Shown: in pieces, positions 40,779 to 50,344 of the stretch | Layout: each line of letters opens with the position of its first letter | Position numbering within the stretch: position 1 is the first letter of the stretch | Assembly: GCF_900112245.1 (NCBI RefSeq) | Contig: NZ_FOYX01000002.1 | Location: 558,001-622,000, forward strand | Direction: 5' to 3' | Length of the DNA stretch: 64,000 nucleotides | Source of the DNA: Maribacter stanieri | GTDB lineage: Bacteria; Bacteroidota; Bacteroidia; Flavobacteriales; Flavobacteriaceae | The notes under the pieces: generated by a model | What the model saw: only the letters and a program-made list of their open reading frames with translations | The model's database searches: none | Told to the model about the DNA's origin: nothing | Translations under genes and position numbers: made by a program

Positions 40779-42990
40779 ACACCTCTAGTTGTTTAAGAAA
40801 CAATGAATTGATTTCGTCTATATACTCTTTTTTAGCTCCTGGTATTTGCGGTGTTTTCGGTAATGCTGATAACAATCCCTTTTGAACGAATTTATAATTA
40901 TTCATTGTTCGCCCCGTATTATTCTCAATACGTTTTAAGCCTTGTAAGACTTGTAAATACTTACTTGGGTTAACTATTGCTAATTGCCCCAATTCATTGC
41001 CTGCAGCAGTGAAAAGTGCATTATCAGCCTCATTAAAAGTGCTTTCTTGCTGTATTAACTGTTCTAAACGAGCAACAGCATTCTCTAATGCTTCAAAAGG
41101 ATTTTCCACCTCTTTGGTTTCGTTCTTTCGATAATTCTCAATTTCCTTTATAGTGCCAGTAAGCCTATTTTCTTCTTTAATTGGCGGTGGGTCAAAACCA
41201 ATTCTATGTACATAAATACGGGCACTGTTTTTTATTTCTTGAATAAGGGTCAGTGCATCATATTGAAATGGCAATGATTTTTCTGGTTCATTTAATCGTA
41301 AATGCAATTCGGCATCCCACATGATATTCAAAGCTTTTCGCAATTTTGTCTTCAACGATTCTTCAAATAAGGTAGATTCTTCTGGGTCATCATGATTATG
41401 AAGGTAGTCGTGCAAAGGGTCTTCTGCCTCTTCTGCTTTTTCAGCCGCAACCAAATTATGCTCATTATCACCATCATGGTCGTGCGAATATTCTTTTAAG
41501 ATATTTTCTTGATCTTCAGCATGATCATGATCCTCACCTTGTTCATCACTTTTGATCTCAGCCGGAGCTTCTTCCATTTCAGATTCATCTCCCATAAACT
41601 GACCATACTTCAAACGCAGTGCTTTTTGGTCAAACCCCAGTTCATTACTTCTGGACTTAAATTCTTTGCTTGTAATGCTTGGCTTATCTTTTATTAACTT
41701 CTCGGTATCAATAATCAGCTGGCGTTGACTTCTAAAATAATCGGGCATTTGGTCAACGCCCAAAGTCCCTTCTACGCCAAATTGCTCACTCACGGTATCT
41801 TTTATAACTGCGAAATACGTTTCGCTACGCGCCACATTTCGCTTGGGTTGTTTTTCATCAAAGGCTTCAATGTAAAAATAGAGCTCGTCACCCAATTCCA
41901 TCTTTAAGGCATTTAAATCTAGTGTTTTCTTAGCCTTCACCGATTTTACACCTTTCGAAATAGTTTCCTTGAAATTCAATTTCTCTTCCCTAAACTTCAC
42001 CGATTCTCCAGATCCCTTACTCACGGTGGCTATGATATAGGCTTCGTCAATTCCGTAATCATCCGTAATTGCACTTTGTAGTTCGACAATCTTTGTATCT
42101 GAAAAATCAAAATAGGTGTATTGTTCTAATCCTAAAATCTCAATTTCTGGCGGATTATCGGGTATTGCTTCCAACGAGAATAAATCTGACGTAAATTCAA
42201 TGCCTTCTTCATTCTTAAATTTAAAATTGTAGAAGCCTGATTCTGATACTACTTGCTGTATACGATACCCCTTTTCGCCTTTTTGCAACGGAATTAGTTC
42301 CCCCATTCGGTCTAGGTAGACCTCTTGAACAGGATTATCAAATTCCAACAACCACTGAACCGTAGCGCCAGCAATTGCCTTAATATTTGGGTTGCTTACC
42401 ACAATGGTTCCTTTTCGTGTATAAGACGGATATGTAACACTAATATCTTGACTGAAAATTTTTGGAATGACGGACTTATCACTAATACTATCAGTTGCGA
42501 CAAACTGAATTTGTGTTTCATTAGCAGAATTTCTTAAAACACTTTCTACGCTTTTAAACAAGTCTAATTTCTGAACCACAACTCCAAGTAATACCAACCC
42601 TAGCATAACTAGTACCGCCTGTTTCAATTTGTTTGGCGGTTGTATAGCACCAAGTCTTTTAGTAAGCTCTTCAGATACTTTATAGCGTTGTAACTTGGCA
42701 AGATTCGATAATGAATCTTCTGGTTGTAGTAACAAACCTGTACTAAAAGACGCCTCATCTATATGTGTATCTATATAATTGCCCGTGGTAGCTAAACTAT
42801 GTTTCCAAGGCTTCTTTATTACTAGAATTATAACCATTGAAACTACAAAGCTTAAAATACCAACCCATAGATTTTTAGATACTAAATAGAAAAGAACGAC
42901 AATGCCAACAGCATACAAAACAGCTTCTGCGTATGACAAGATTTGCCAACGCCTGTGAAATTTCATCAAGTGTAGTTTGCCTGATTCCAT
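40771..42990 (-). CDS. DUF4175-like membrane protein with a His/Asp-rich stretch
   Basis: 739 residues: two N-terminal helices (about 20-60), a third near 125-145, then a long soluble region. The family is recognised from layout and operon (DUF4175 proteins accompany DUF58, BatA-like and DUF4159 genes). The region around 490-560 is strongly acidic with many His (HDHAEDQ, HDHDGDNEH, HDYLHNHDD), which could bind divalent metal. The C-terminal 180 residues are helical and rich in Glu/Asn. It overlaps its neighbours by 8 bp and 1 bp. Confidence 0.72.
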   Translation of the reverse strand: MESGKLHLMKFHRRWQILSYAEAVLYAVGIVVLFYLVSKNLWVGILSFVVSMVIILVIKKPWKHSLATTGNYIDTHIDEASFSTGLLLQPEDSLSNLAKLQRYKVSEELTKRLGAIQPPNKLKQAVLVMLGLVLLGVVVQKLDLFKSVESVLRNSANETQIQFVATDSISDKSVIPKIFSQDISVTYPSYTRKGTIVVSNPNIKAIAGATVQWLLEFDNPVQEVYLDRMGELIPLQKGEKGYRIQQVVSESGFYNFKFKNEEGIEFTSDLFSLEAIPDNPPEIEILGLEQYTYFDFSDTKIVELQSAITDDYGIDEAYIIATVSKGSGESVKFREEKLNFKETISKGVKSVKAKKTLDLNALKMELGDELYFYIEAFDEKQPKRNVARSETYFAVIKDTVSEQFGVEGTLGVDQMPDYFRSQRQLIIDTEKLIKDKPSITSKEFKSRSNELGFDQKALRLKYGQFMGDESEMEEAPAEIKSDEQGEDHDHAEDQENILKEYSHDHDGDNEHNLVAAEKAEEAEDPLHDYLHNHDDPEESTLFEESLKTKLRKALNIMWDAELHLRLNEPEKSLPFQYDALTLIQEIKNSARIYVHRIGFDPPPIKEENRLTGTIKEIENYRKNETKEVENPFEALENAVARLEQLIQQESTFNEADNALFTAAGNELGQLAIVNPSKYLQVLQGLKRIENNTGRTMNNYKFVQKGLLSALPKTPQIPGAKKEYIDEINSLFLKQLEVYD

Positions 42991-44288
42991 TACTGTGTTC
43001 GTTTATAAGCTACAAAGCGTTCTACAAATAATAACACCAAAAGAACAACCCATAAATACGGATTCAAACTCCAGCTGGCTTTGTGAGTTTTAGATGCTTT
43101 ATTTTCTATGAAATTAGTTTTTAAGTCTGCTTCTGTGACTGAGCGAATATCTGCTTTAGCCTGTAGCTCTTTCACTTCTTTATTGACATCTAAAATACTA
43201 AGTAGGTTCTCTGTTAATCTCCCAGATACCGCATTTTCTGTGGTTATTCTTTCTGTTATATAAAATGTATTTTCATCTTCCCCTTTTATTATCAGCGCAT
43301 TAGAAATGGTGTCGTTCTTAAATACAAGTTTTTTTCGAGCTGAAACTAAAGCAGGTTTAGTACTCAACCAAATCGTTAGATCACTTTCTTTATTCTTCAA
43401 TACTTCGTTATCTAAGGAACTTTCGACTTTTATTTCTCTATTCAAATACGTTGATAAAGCTGCCAATGCTGCTGTTATATACCTTTTATCGGCACTTAGA
43501 CTTTCTGCATAAACCAAAGAAACTTCTAGAGCAGGTTGTTGAATTAATGGGATTTTTGTTGAATTTGAGTTTGAACTTAAAACCTGTAAACTATCGCCAT
43601 TAGATGTCAATTGGTATACATCACCTAATTCAATATACTTCGTTGCTATTTTTGAAGCTACCGGACTGTTATTAGCTGTAAATAATGTTATATTTTTCTC
43701 TTTCTGATATGCTATTAAAGGCTTTTCAACAGTTTGTGCCGAGTCCAAAACTATCCAGTTGATGTGATGGTTGGTTTCAGGTCTGGGTCCTTTTAGTCCT
43801 TTTGCATATCCGTTAGTAAAAACAATAATACTATCTGTTTGCAAGGCATCCATTTCTGATGCAAATGACCAGTAATCTGCACTATTAAAATCTTCTGAAT
43901 TAGCATACTCAGTATCGTTTATGGGTAACCCTGATTGTAAAAGTCTTATTTCTTGATCTGCCTGCAAATCATTAAAACGAGCCATGAATTTTTCATTCTT
44001 TGCAAATTCAGGTTCAACAATATAAGTCAGTTTGCTGTTGTTCACTTTGGATTGCCATTGCGGTTTTGCCATGACCAAAGTAATCAGCGAAATAATCGCC
44101 ATACGCAATAGCAACAACCACCATTCGTTTAATTGAATGCTGCTGGATTGTCTCGATTTTGATTCTGATAACAATTGCACGCTACCAATCTTTATAGTTT
44201 TCGCTTCTTTCTTACTCCATAAATGGATAGCTATTGGAACTAAAAGTCCCAATAAAGCCCATAAATACGAAGGTTGTGCGAATGACAT
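42990..44288 (-). CDS. BatA-like membrane protein (aerotolerance N-terminal domain)
   Basis: 432 residues. The N-terminus, MSFAQPSYLWALLGLLVPIA, with IHLWSKKEAKTIKIGSVQLL and a second helix (WWLLLLRMAIISLITLVMA), is the BatA N-terminal domain (TIGR02226 type). A soluble region with no clear MIDAS motif follows, then a C-terminal helix (YLWVVLLVLLFVERFVAY). Genes of this kind act with MoxR ATPases and DUF58 proteins in assembling or activating envelope proteins. It overlaps the DUF4175 start by 1 bp. Confidence 0.82.
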   Translation of the reverse strand: MSFAQPSYLWALLGLLVPIAIHLWSKKEAKTIKIGSVQLLSESKSRQSSSIQLNEWWLLLLRMAIISLITLVMAKPQWQSKVNNSKLTYIVEPEFAKNEKFMARFNDLQADQEIRLLQSGLPINDTEYANSEDFNSADYWSFASEMDALQTDSIIVFTNGYAKGLKGPRPETNHHINWIVLDSAQTVEKPLIAYQKEKNITLFTANNSPVASKIATKYIELGDVYQLTSNGDSLQVLSSNSNSTKIPLIQQPALEVSLVYAESLSADKRYITAALAALSTYLNREIKVESSLDNEVLKNKESDLTIWLSTKPALVSARKKLVFKNDTISNALIIKGEDENTFYITERITTENAVSGRLTENLLSILDVNKEVKELQAKADIRSVTEADLKTNFIENKASKTHKASWSLNPYLWVVLLVLLFVERFVAYKRTQ

Positions 44289-44289
44289 A

Positions 44290-45189
44290 TTAACCGAGTC
44301 TTTTACGTTGTTTTAAAAATAATTGTAATGCTTCACCCAAATGTGCATCCATACGAAAGACATAGTGATCGATTCCGTTCGAAAGCAATTCTTCTTTGAC
44401 CTTTTTCAATCTGCTTTCAAGAGCAGCCAAATATTCTGTTTTAGATTTTTCGGTATCTACTTTTACTCGTGCTCCTGTTTCCAAATCTTCAAAAGTGATA
44501 TTTGGTCCGTAATTGAAATCCATTTCTGCAGAGCCCATAATTTGAAGTACGACCACTTCATTTCTCGCAGATTTTAATCCTTTAATAAACTTTGAGATCT
44601 CCTCACCCGTTTCATACATATCCGTCAAGAAAAATATCAATTCTTTTCCTCCTCTATTTGGTATGCGTTTATTTGAAATATGGGTTTCTGGCCATTTACC
44701 AGTATTTGAAAGATTGATGAGTTCTAGCAATAAGCGATTGTAATGCTTTTTATCTGCTTTAGGGTAAATACTAACCACATCATTTTCATTGAGCGCGAAA
44801 AGACCAACAGAATCGCCCTGCTTTTGTGCCATGTAAGCTAATGTAGCTACTAGCACACGGGTAAAATCCATTTTGGACAAGGTATCTTCTTTATGTAACA
44901 TCGATGCGCTGGCATCCACGATGAATTTTATGGTTACCTGACTTTCAATTTCAGATTGCTTGATATAATATCTACCGGAACGCGCCAACATTTTCCAATC
45001 TAGCAACCGAAGATCATCTCCTGGTTCATAGCCACGGTATTGACTAAACTCCATTCCCGGACCAACACTGGCACTTCTATTTAAACCAGAAGTAAACCCC
45101 TCAACCACAATTCTGGATATCAATGATAGCCCCGAAACGGTATTGATGATTTCTGGTTTTAATAAATCGTGATAGTCTTGTTTTGCCAT
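44290..45189 (-). CDS. DUF58 (VWA-like) protein
   Basis: 299 residues with the DUF58 signature YRGYEPGDDLRLLDWKMLARSGRYYIKQSEIE (about 50-81) followed by a VWA-like region with IKFIVDASASM (DxSxS MIDAS, about 88-98). DUF58 proteins are partners of MoxR ATPases, which chaperone VWA proteins and insert metal or cofactors into targets. It is 1 bp upstream of the BatA-like gene and about 95 bp after MoxR. Confidence 0.9.
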   Translation of the reverse strand: MAKQDYHDLLKPEIINTVSGLSLISRIVVEGFTSGLNRSASVGPGMEFSQYRGYEPGDDLRLLDWKMLARSGRYYIKQSEIESQVTIKFIVDASASMLHKEDTLSKMDFTRVLVATLAYMAQKQGDSVGLFALNENDVVSIYPKADKKHYNRLLLELINLSNTGKWPETHISNKRIPNRGGKELIFFLTDMYETGEEISKFIKGLKSARNEVVVLQIMGSAEMDFNYGPNITFEDLETGARVKVDTEKSKTEYLAALESRLKKVKEELLSNGIDHYVFRMDAHLGEALQLFLKQRKRLG

Positions 45190-45284
45190 TTACCCAATAA
45201 TCGAGATTTGATTGATTTTATGCTTTCGCCGAAATCAAAATTAGATTTATAATTCAGTACCCTTCGGGCTTGCCCCTAGGTTGT

Positions 45285-46289
45285 TTATTTACCTTTTACT
45301 TCTATAGTATTTAATAAATGACTAGCAACTTTATCTGAAGTAATACCTTCTGCCTCTGCTCTAAAATTAACCAACACTCTATGGCGAAGTACTGGCAATG
45401 CCACACTTTTGATATCATTTAAGGTTACCGCTAACCTGCCTTCTAACAAGGCATTAGCCTTTGCCGTTAAGATCATAGCTTGACCTGCACGCGGACCTGC
45501 ACCCCAATCTACCCAGTCTTTCACATAAGAATCTGTTGTAGTTTCCGGTCGAGTAGCGCGAATGATATCACTTACAAAAGTGATGAGTGCATCGCTTATA
45601 GAAATTTCACGAACAAGCTGTTGTAAACGCACTATATCTTCTCCAGAAATTACTTTATTCAGTTTCTTTTTAAAGGTTCCTGTAGTAGCTTTTAAGATTG
45701 CTTCTTCATCTTGCTTGGTTGGATATCCTATTTTGATATACAGTAAAAAACGATCTTGTTGTGCTTCTGGTAATACAAAGGTTCCTGATTGTTCTATAGG
45801 GTTTTGAGTTGCTAGAATAAAAAATGGCTTGTCTAAGGGATACGTTTTATCGCCATAGGTTACTTCAAATTCTTGCATTGCCTCTAATAACGCTGCCTGT
45901 GTTTTTGGTGGTGTACGGTTAATTTCATCAGCCAAAATAATATTGGAGAAAATAGGTCCTTTGTTAAACTTAAAGAACTTTTTACCTGTAGTGTGGTCTT
46001 CTTCTAATATCTCGGTTCCAATAATATCCGAGGGCATTAAATCTGGCGTAAACTGTATTCTTTTAAATTTTAAATCAATGGCATTCGCCAATGTTCTGAT
46101 CATTAAGGTTTTTGCCAAGCCAGGTACACCCTCTAACAAAGCATGACCACCAGCCAAAAATGTAATTAGTAATTGAGAGACTGTCTCTTCTTGACCTATA
46201 ATTACTTTTCCTATTTCTTGTTTTAAGGCTTTCAACTTACCTGAAAGCATTTCTACCTCATCTGCTATGCGCTGTAATTCTTTATCCAT
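45285..46289 (-). CDS. MoxR-family AAA+ ATPase
   Basis: 334 residues. Walker A in EGVPGLAKT, Walker B in IILADEINRTPPKTQAALLEAMQE, and sensor region ATQNPIEQSGTFVLPEAQQDRF are textbook MoxR. I start at the ATG 46289 (MDKELQRIADEVEM); the longer frame to 46316 overlaps the upstream gene by 17 bp and adds a non-family extension. MoxR proteins remodel VWA-containing partners, here the DUF58 and BatA-like proteins downstream. The gap to DUF58 (45190-45284) contains a short GC-rich patch of unknown meaning. Confidence 0.93.
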   Translation of the reverse strand: MDKELQRIADEVEMLSGKLKALKQEIGKVIIGQEETVSQLLITFLAGGHALLEGVPGLAKTLMIRTLANAIDLKFKRIQFTPDLMPSDIIGTEILEEDHTTGKKFFKFNKGPIFSNIILADEINRTPPKTQAALLEAMQEFEVTYGDKTYPLDKPFFILATQNPIEQSGTFVLPEAQQDRFLLYIKIGYPTKQDEEAILKATTGTFKKKLNKVISGEDIVRLQQLVREISISDALITFVSDIIRATRPETTTDSYVKDWVDWGAGPRAGQAMILTAKANALLEGRLAVTLNDIKSVALPVLRHRVLVNFRAEAEGITSDKVASHLLNTIEVKGK

Positions 46290-46299
46290 TAAAATCTGT

Positions 46300-46953
46300 T
46301 TATGAGGTAAGGGCATATAATACTATGTTGACCCCAAACCGTGTATTGTCTATTTTATACCAACGCTTGTTTCTAAAATCATAATCCCACTCGCAACCAT
46401 AGTCCTTATTACTATATAAGACTCCTATTCTACCGTTAACTTCTATTGCCTTTAAATAATCATGCACCAAATCATCTCCCCAACCATTCAACTCTTGCGA
46501 GGTTGTTGGCGGACCGTCTTCAAAATCGAAGAAAATAGAATAGATTTCGTGATCGTTGGGTATCTTTTTTAATTCGGACGGACCAAATATTTCCTCCATC
46601 TGCCTTTCAAAAGACTTTGCAAAAAGACCATCAATATCATGATTGCAATCATCGGCAAAAACGAAACCACCATTCCGTACATATTTTTCGAAATTCTCTT
46701 TTTCCTTCTTGGTAAACTCCACCAATTTATGTCCGGAGATATAACAAAACGGACTCTTGAAAATATCATCGCTTGCCAAGGTTATTATCTTTTCTTGAGT
46801 ATTTACTTTCAACGTAGTATACTCAACCAAAGAATTCAACAAGTTGGAAGGCATACGCTGATCTACATCCCAATCGCCGGATTCATATTGTAACCTAGTA
46901 AAGAAAAATTCGTTGTTCAAAAGTGTATCGCTTATTTTATAATGAAGCTGCAA
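46300..46953 (-). CDS. DUF4159 protein
   Basis: 217 residues with the DUF4159 hallmark FTRLQYESGDWDVDQRMPSNLL, a FVRNGGFVFADDCNHD strand-turn typical of the GATase-like fold, and a C-terminal RFGVNIVLYALT. It is found with MoxR/DUF58/DUF4175 operons. The start is uncertain: the frame begins with TTG at 46953, only 4 bp from a terminator hairpin, and remains open further upstream without an ATG; the first ATG gives MPSNLL and would remove part of the domain. So either TTG is used or the coding start lies upstream. Confidence 0.8.
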   Translation of the reverse strand: MQLHYKISDTLLNNEFFFTRLQYESGDWDVDQRMPSNLLNSLVEYTTLKVNTQEKIITLASDDIFKSPFCYISGHKLVEFTKKEKENFEKYVRNGGFVFADDCNHDIDGLFAKSFERQMEEIFGPSELKKIPNDHEIYSIFFDFEDGPPTTSQELNGWGDDLVHDYLKAIEVNGRIGVLYSNKDYGCEWDYDFRNKRWYKIDNTRFGVNIVLYALTS

Positions 46954-46957
46954 AAAG

Positions 46958-46996
46958 AAAACTGGTTGTCGTGAAGTTTCACAAACAACCAGTTTT
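46958..46996 (-). terminator. Terminator of the TldD/TldE operon
   Basis: 12-bp perfect stem aaaactggttgt / acaaccagtttt, 15-nt loop, followed on the minus strand by ctttttg. It lies 18 bp after the TldE stop and just before the DUF4159 start. Confidence 0.8.
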
Positions 46997-47013
46997 AATT
47001 ATAATTCTATCAC

Positions 47014-48330
47014 CTATACCGCATCAGAAAGACTGGTGAACGTAAAGTCGCGAACCTTCATATATGGTATTAAATTACCATTGATACGCACCTGTTTACC
47101 AAGCGTTTCTAAATTGTTTAACATGATTATAGGACTCTCATTAAACCTGAAGTTTTTTACAGGATATTTAATTTTTCCGTTTTCGATATAGAACGTTCCA
47201 TCTCTAGTTAGTCCTGTATACAGTAAAGTTTGTGGATCTACACTACGTATATACCATAAACGTGTAACCAAAATTCCTTTTTTAGTACTCTTGATCAAGT
47301 CCTCTAAACTAGCATCACCACCAGCCATGATAACATTGGTTGGGAAAGGAACAGGATCTACTCCTTTTTCTTTTGCCCAAAAACGATCGTAAGCTAAATT
47401 TTTAACCGCTCCATTTTCTAACCAAGTTGTTTTCTTTAGCGGTTGTCCTTCTCCATTCCAAGTAGCTGTTGGCACTTCTGGATTCAGTGGGTCTGACCAA
47501 ATATTTACACGCTCATCTACAATCTTTTCTCCTAATTTGTTTGCTCCATCTTTGCCAGACATAAAACTTCTACCCTCATCTGCAGAACGTGCATCTAAAG
47601 ACCTGAACATATTACGTAACAAATCTGAAGAAGCAGCAGGTTCTAAAATAACCGTGTATTTACCTGGTTCAATAGCTTTTGCCTCTCTAGACAATACCGC
47701 CTTGTCAATCGCTGTTTTAGCAGCTTCATCAGCATCAAATTTTGTTACATCATTAAAATCTCTAGAAACCCAACCAGAACCTGTACCATCATTAGTACGC
47801 ATGGTTACTGTAAAATCTACATCGGTAGATTGATTGTATGCGAACAATCCTTTTGAATTGATCATAGCACTAAAACCGGCAGAATCATTTAAAAATCCTG
47901 CTGCAGTTACATCTTTTGCATCTGCTGGAATAATACTACTACTAGCTACTTCTGCCCTGTATTCTGGGGTTATGTTAGCTGTTGCTTCACTAAAACTAAT
48001 AGATTCATCGTACATCTGTGGACCCAAAGGCTCCATAAATTCTGGATTCTCTGGTGAAAGGTTTGCCAATTCCTCAGCTCTTCTTACCACTTTTTCTAAC
48101 GATGCATCATCAAATTCATCGATAGTTGCCGTACCAGATTTTTTTCCAAAGCTAGACTGTACAGCCAAACTTTGATTGGAACTAAAACCTGATGTTGATA
48201 CCGTATTACGTGCATATCTAATATTACCGCTATTATAACCGCTTAAATTAATCTCACAGGTATCGGCTTTGGAAAAGCTCAATGCTTTCTCCAATATTTT
48301 TCTTGCTTCTTCTTTTGTATAAATTGCCAT
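47014..48330 (-). CDS. TldE/PmbA-family protein (partner of TldD)
   Basis: 438 residues of the PmbA/TldE fold: the N-terminal KADTCEINLSGYNSGNIRYARNTVSTSG strand set and the C-terminal beta domain (PFPTNVIMAGGDASLEDLIKSTKKGILVTRLWYIRSVDPQTLLYTGLTRDG). No HExxxH is present, as expected for the TldE half. TldD/TldE form a metalloprotease that trims peptides such as antibiotic precursors. It follows the TldD gene by 28 bp. No signal peptide is visible, unlike its partner, which is odd if they form one complex. Confidence 0.88.
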   Translation of the reverse strand: MAIYTKEEARKILEKALSFSKADTCEINLSGYNSGNIRYARNTVSTSGFSSNQSLAVQSSFGKKSGTATIDEFDDASLEKVVRRAEELANLSPENPEFMEPLGPQMYDESISFSEATANITPEYRAEVASSSIIPADAKDVTAAGFLNDSAGFSAMINSKGLFAYNQSTDVDFTVTMRTNDGTGSGWVSRDFNDVTKFDADEAAKTAIDKAVLSREAKAIEPGKYTVILEPAASSDLLRNMFRSLDARSADEGRSFMSGKDGANKLGEKIVDERVNIWSDPLNPEVPTATWNGEGQPLKKTTWLENGAVKNLAYDRFWAKEKGVDPVPFPTNVIMAGGDASLEDLIKSTKKGILVTRLWYIRSVDPQTLLYTGLTRDGTFYIENGKIKYPVKNFRFNESPIIMLNNLETLGKQVRINGNLIPYMKVRDFTFTSLSDAV

Positions 48331-48358
48331 TGTTGTTCTGTTTTAAGAGTATCCCTAA

Positions 48359-49999
48359 TTAAATAGTTCTACCTGTGTTAATTACGTTTACATCATTGAA
48401 CCTTGCGGTAGAACTACCGTGAGACACAGCACTAGATTGTGATGGCTGACCCTTACCGTCAAAGAAAGTTCCAAACAAACGGTAATCGCTTTCATCGCAA
48501 ATCTTAACACAAGAATTCCAGAACTCCTGAGTATTAGATTGGTAAGCTACATCTTCTAGCATGCCAACAATTTCACCATCTTTAATCTCATAAAACACTG
48601 TACCACCAAATTGGAAATTGTAGCGTTGCTGATCAATAGAATAAGATCCACGACCCGCGATGTAAATACCTTTCTCAACATCTTTAATCATCTCAGAAAT
48701 AGAATATTTTTCCTTTCCTGGTTCTAATGATACATTTGGCATACGTTGAAACTGAACATCGTCCCAACTTTGAGCATAGCAACAACCATGAGATTCATTT
48801 TGATCGATCATATGAACTTGATCACGTATTGCTTGGAAATTTGTTAGTACACCATTACGTACTAAATCCCATTTCTTCGTTTTCACTCCTTCATCATCAT
48901 ACCCAACAGCACCTAAAGAACCTACTTGAGTTTTATCGGCAACAAGATTTACTACATCACTACCGTATTGGAAGTTTCCAGATTTTAATTTATCTAAAGA
49001 TGCAAAACTTGTTCCTGCGTAATTAGCTTCATAACCTAGTACACGATCCAACTCTAATGGGTGACCTACAGATTCGTGAATTGTTAGTCCTAAGTGATTA
49101 GGCTCTAAAACCAAATCATACTTACCGGCATCAACCGATTTAGCAGTTAATTTCTCTTTTGCCTGTTTTGCCGCAATGGTAGCATCTTCTACCATATCAT
49201 AACTATTTCTATATAAACGTAGACCTGCTGGACCTTCTAGTTTTTCAGATTCTAAGCCATCCATATATTCATACCCCATACCTACAGGAGCACTCATGTT
49301 CTCTCTAGTCTTAAAGTTTCCTTTAGCTTTATCAATAGCAGTCACTCTAAACGTAGGCCATAATCGGTGAATATCTTGATCAATATAAGAACCGTCTGTA
49401 GAGGCAAAATACTTCTGCTCATTAACCATGAATAAAGCAGAGTTAACATAATCAGCACCATTGTCCAATGCAGCTGCGTTTGCAGTCAATAATAAATCTA
49501 CTTTTTCTGAAACCGGTACCTCTTTGAAATTCTTTTTTATAGGTGTTTTCCAAGAAACCTCACCGTATGCATTTACAGGGGCTAGTTTAACTGGATCTTT
49601 TTGAATTTTTGAATTTGCTTTTGCAATAGCAACTGCCTGCTCCGTTGCCTTTTTAATTCCGTCTGCAGTAACACTATTTGTTGATGCAAAGCCCCAAGTG
49701 CCATTAGCTATTACACGAATACCTATACCAAAAGATTCTGTATTCACTACATTTTGTACTTTATCTTCTCTAGTAAACACATACTGGTTTAAGTATCTAC
49801 CTATTCTAGCATCTGCATATGTAGCTCCTAAAGACTTAGCTGTATTTAGGGCAACATCCGCCATGTTCTTTTTAATCAAAACATCCATTCCTGGTTCTAG
49901 TAAAGCTTCCGTCGGGATATCATTACCTAGCAATAATGAAGGCATCATTAAAGCTCCGGCACCCAGCCCGGCGTACTGTACAAAATCTCTTCTTTTCAT
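48359..49999 (-). CDS. TldD-family metalloprotease with a twin-arginine signal
   Basis: 546 residues. The metal site H308-ESVG-H313 (HExxxH) is the TldD signature. The N-terminus MKRRDFVQYAGLGAGALMMP followed by SLLLG is a twin-arginine (Tat) signal peptide, so the folded enzyme should be exported to the periplasm; classical E. coli TldD is cytoplasmic. It is about 80 residues longer than E. coli TldD, mostly at the N-terminus. Upstream are 345 bp without genes. The substrate is unknown. Confidence 0.9.
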   Translation of the reverse strand: MKRRDFVQYAGLGAGALMMPSLLLGNDIPTEALLEPGMDVLIKKNMADVALNTAKSLGATYADARIGRYLNQYVFTREDKVQNVVNTESFGIGIRVIANGTWGFASTNSVTADGIKKATEQAVAIAKANSKIQKDPVKLAPVNAYGEVSWKTPIKKNFKEVPVSEKVDLLLTANAAALDNGADYVNSALFMVNEQKYFASTDGSYIDQDIHRLWPTFRVTAIDKAKGNFKTRENMSAPVGMGYEYMDGLESEKLEGPAGLRLYRNSYDMVEDATIAAKQAKEKLTAKSVDAGKYDLVLEPNHLGLTIHESVGHPLELDRVLGYEANYAGTSFASLDKLKSGNFQYGSDVVNLVADKTQVGSLGAVGYDDEGVKTKKWDLVRNGVLTNFQAIRDQVHMIDQNESHGCCYAQSWDDVQFQRMPNVSLEPGKEKYSISEMIKDVEKGIYIAGRGSYSIDQQRYNFQFGGTVFYEIKDGEIVGMLEDVAYQSNTQEFWNSCVKICDESDYRLFGTFFDGKGQPSQSSAVSHGSSTARFNDVNVINTGRTI

Positions 50000-50344
50000 G
50001 TGTTAGTTTTAAATTGGTTCTCAAGGATAGATATTCTAAGTGGACATCTTACCTCAACATTTATGGTATTATGAATGTTATAATTGCAAAACTGTATTAC
50101 TATAACTAAAGACAAAACTTAATATCATCCTTCACAGAATTCGTGACATTAATTACAGCTCTCTAAAAATAGACAGGGTTTTTTAACAATTATGTTAACC
50201 TTAACATAAAATATAACTTAAAAATAAGTTTTTGAGAATAATGTAAAAATGGGGTGTTGATTTTTTGTTTTCTCAACTAACTAGAAAAAAAATTAATTAT
50301 TGATATTCTATAAAGTGATTAGAATACTCTCTTCTAAATTTCAC
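50000..50344. other. Intergenic region of 345 bp between tldD and the LytTR gene
   Basis: Very AT-rich, no credible gene, no RNA gene recognised, no Crp/Fnr or LytTR-type operator found. It must contain the tldD promoter on the minus strand, but I see no perfect TAnnTTTG box. It is also the 3' end region of the LytTR operon; no strong terminator hairpin is evident. Confidence 0.55.

Noticed and set aside
45259-45281. Short GC-rich patch between DUF58 and MoxR genes, considered as a copy of the 34.2-kb element
   Set aside because: No shared sequence and no good hairpin; too short to call.
47834-48175. Long frame antisense to the TldE gene
   Set aside because: Mirrors the codon pattern of the real minus-strand gene; no start context or domain.
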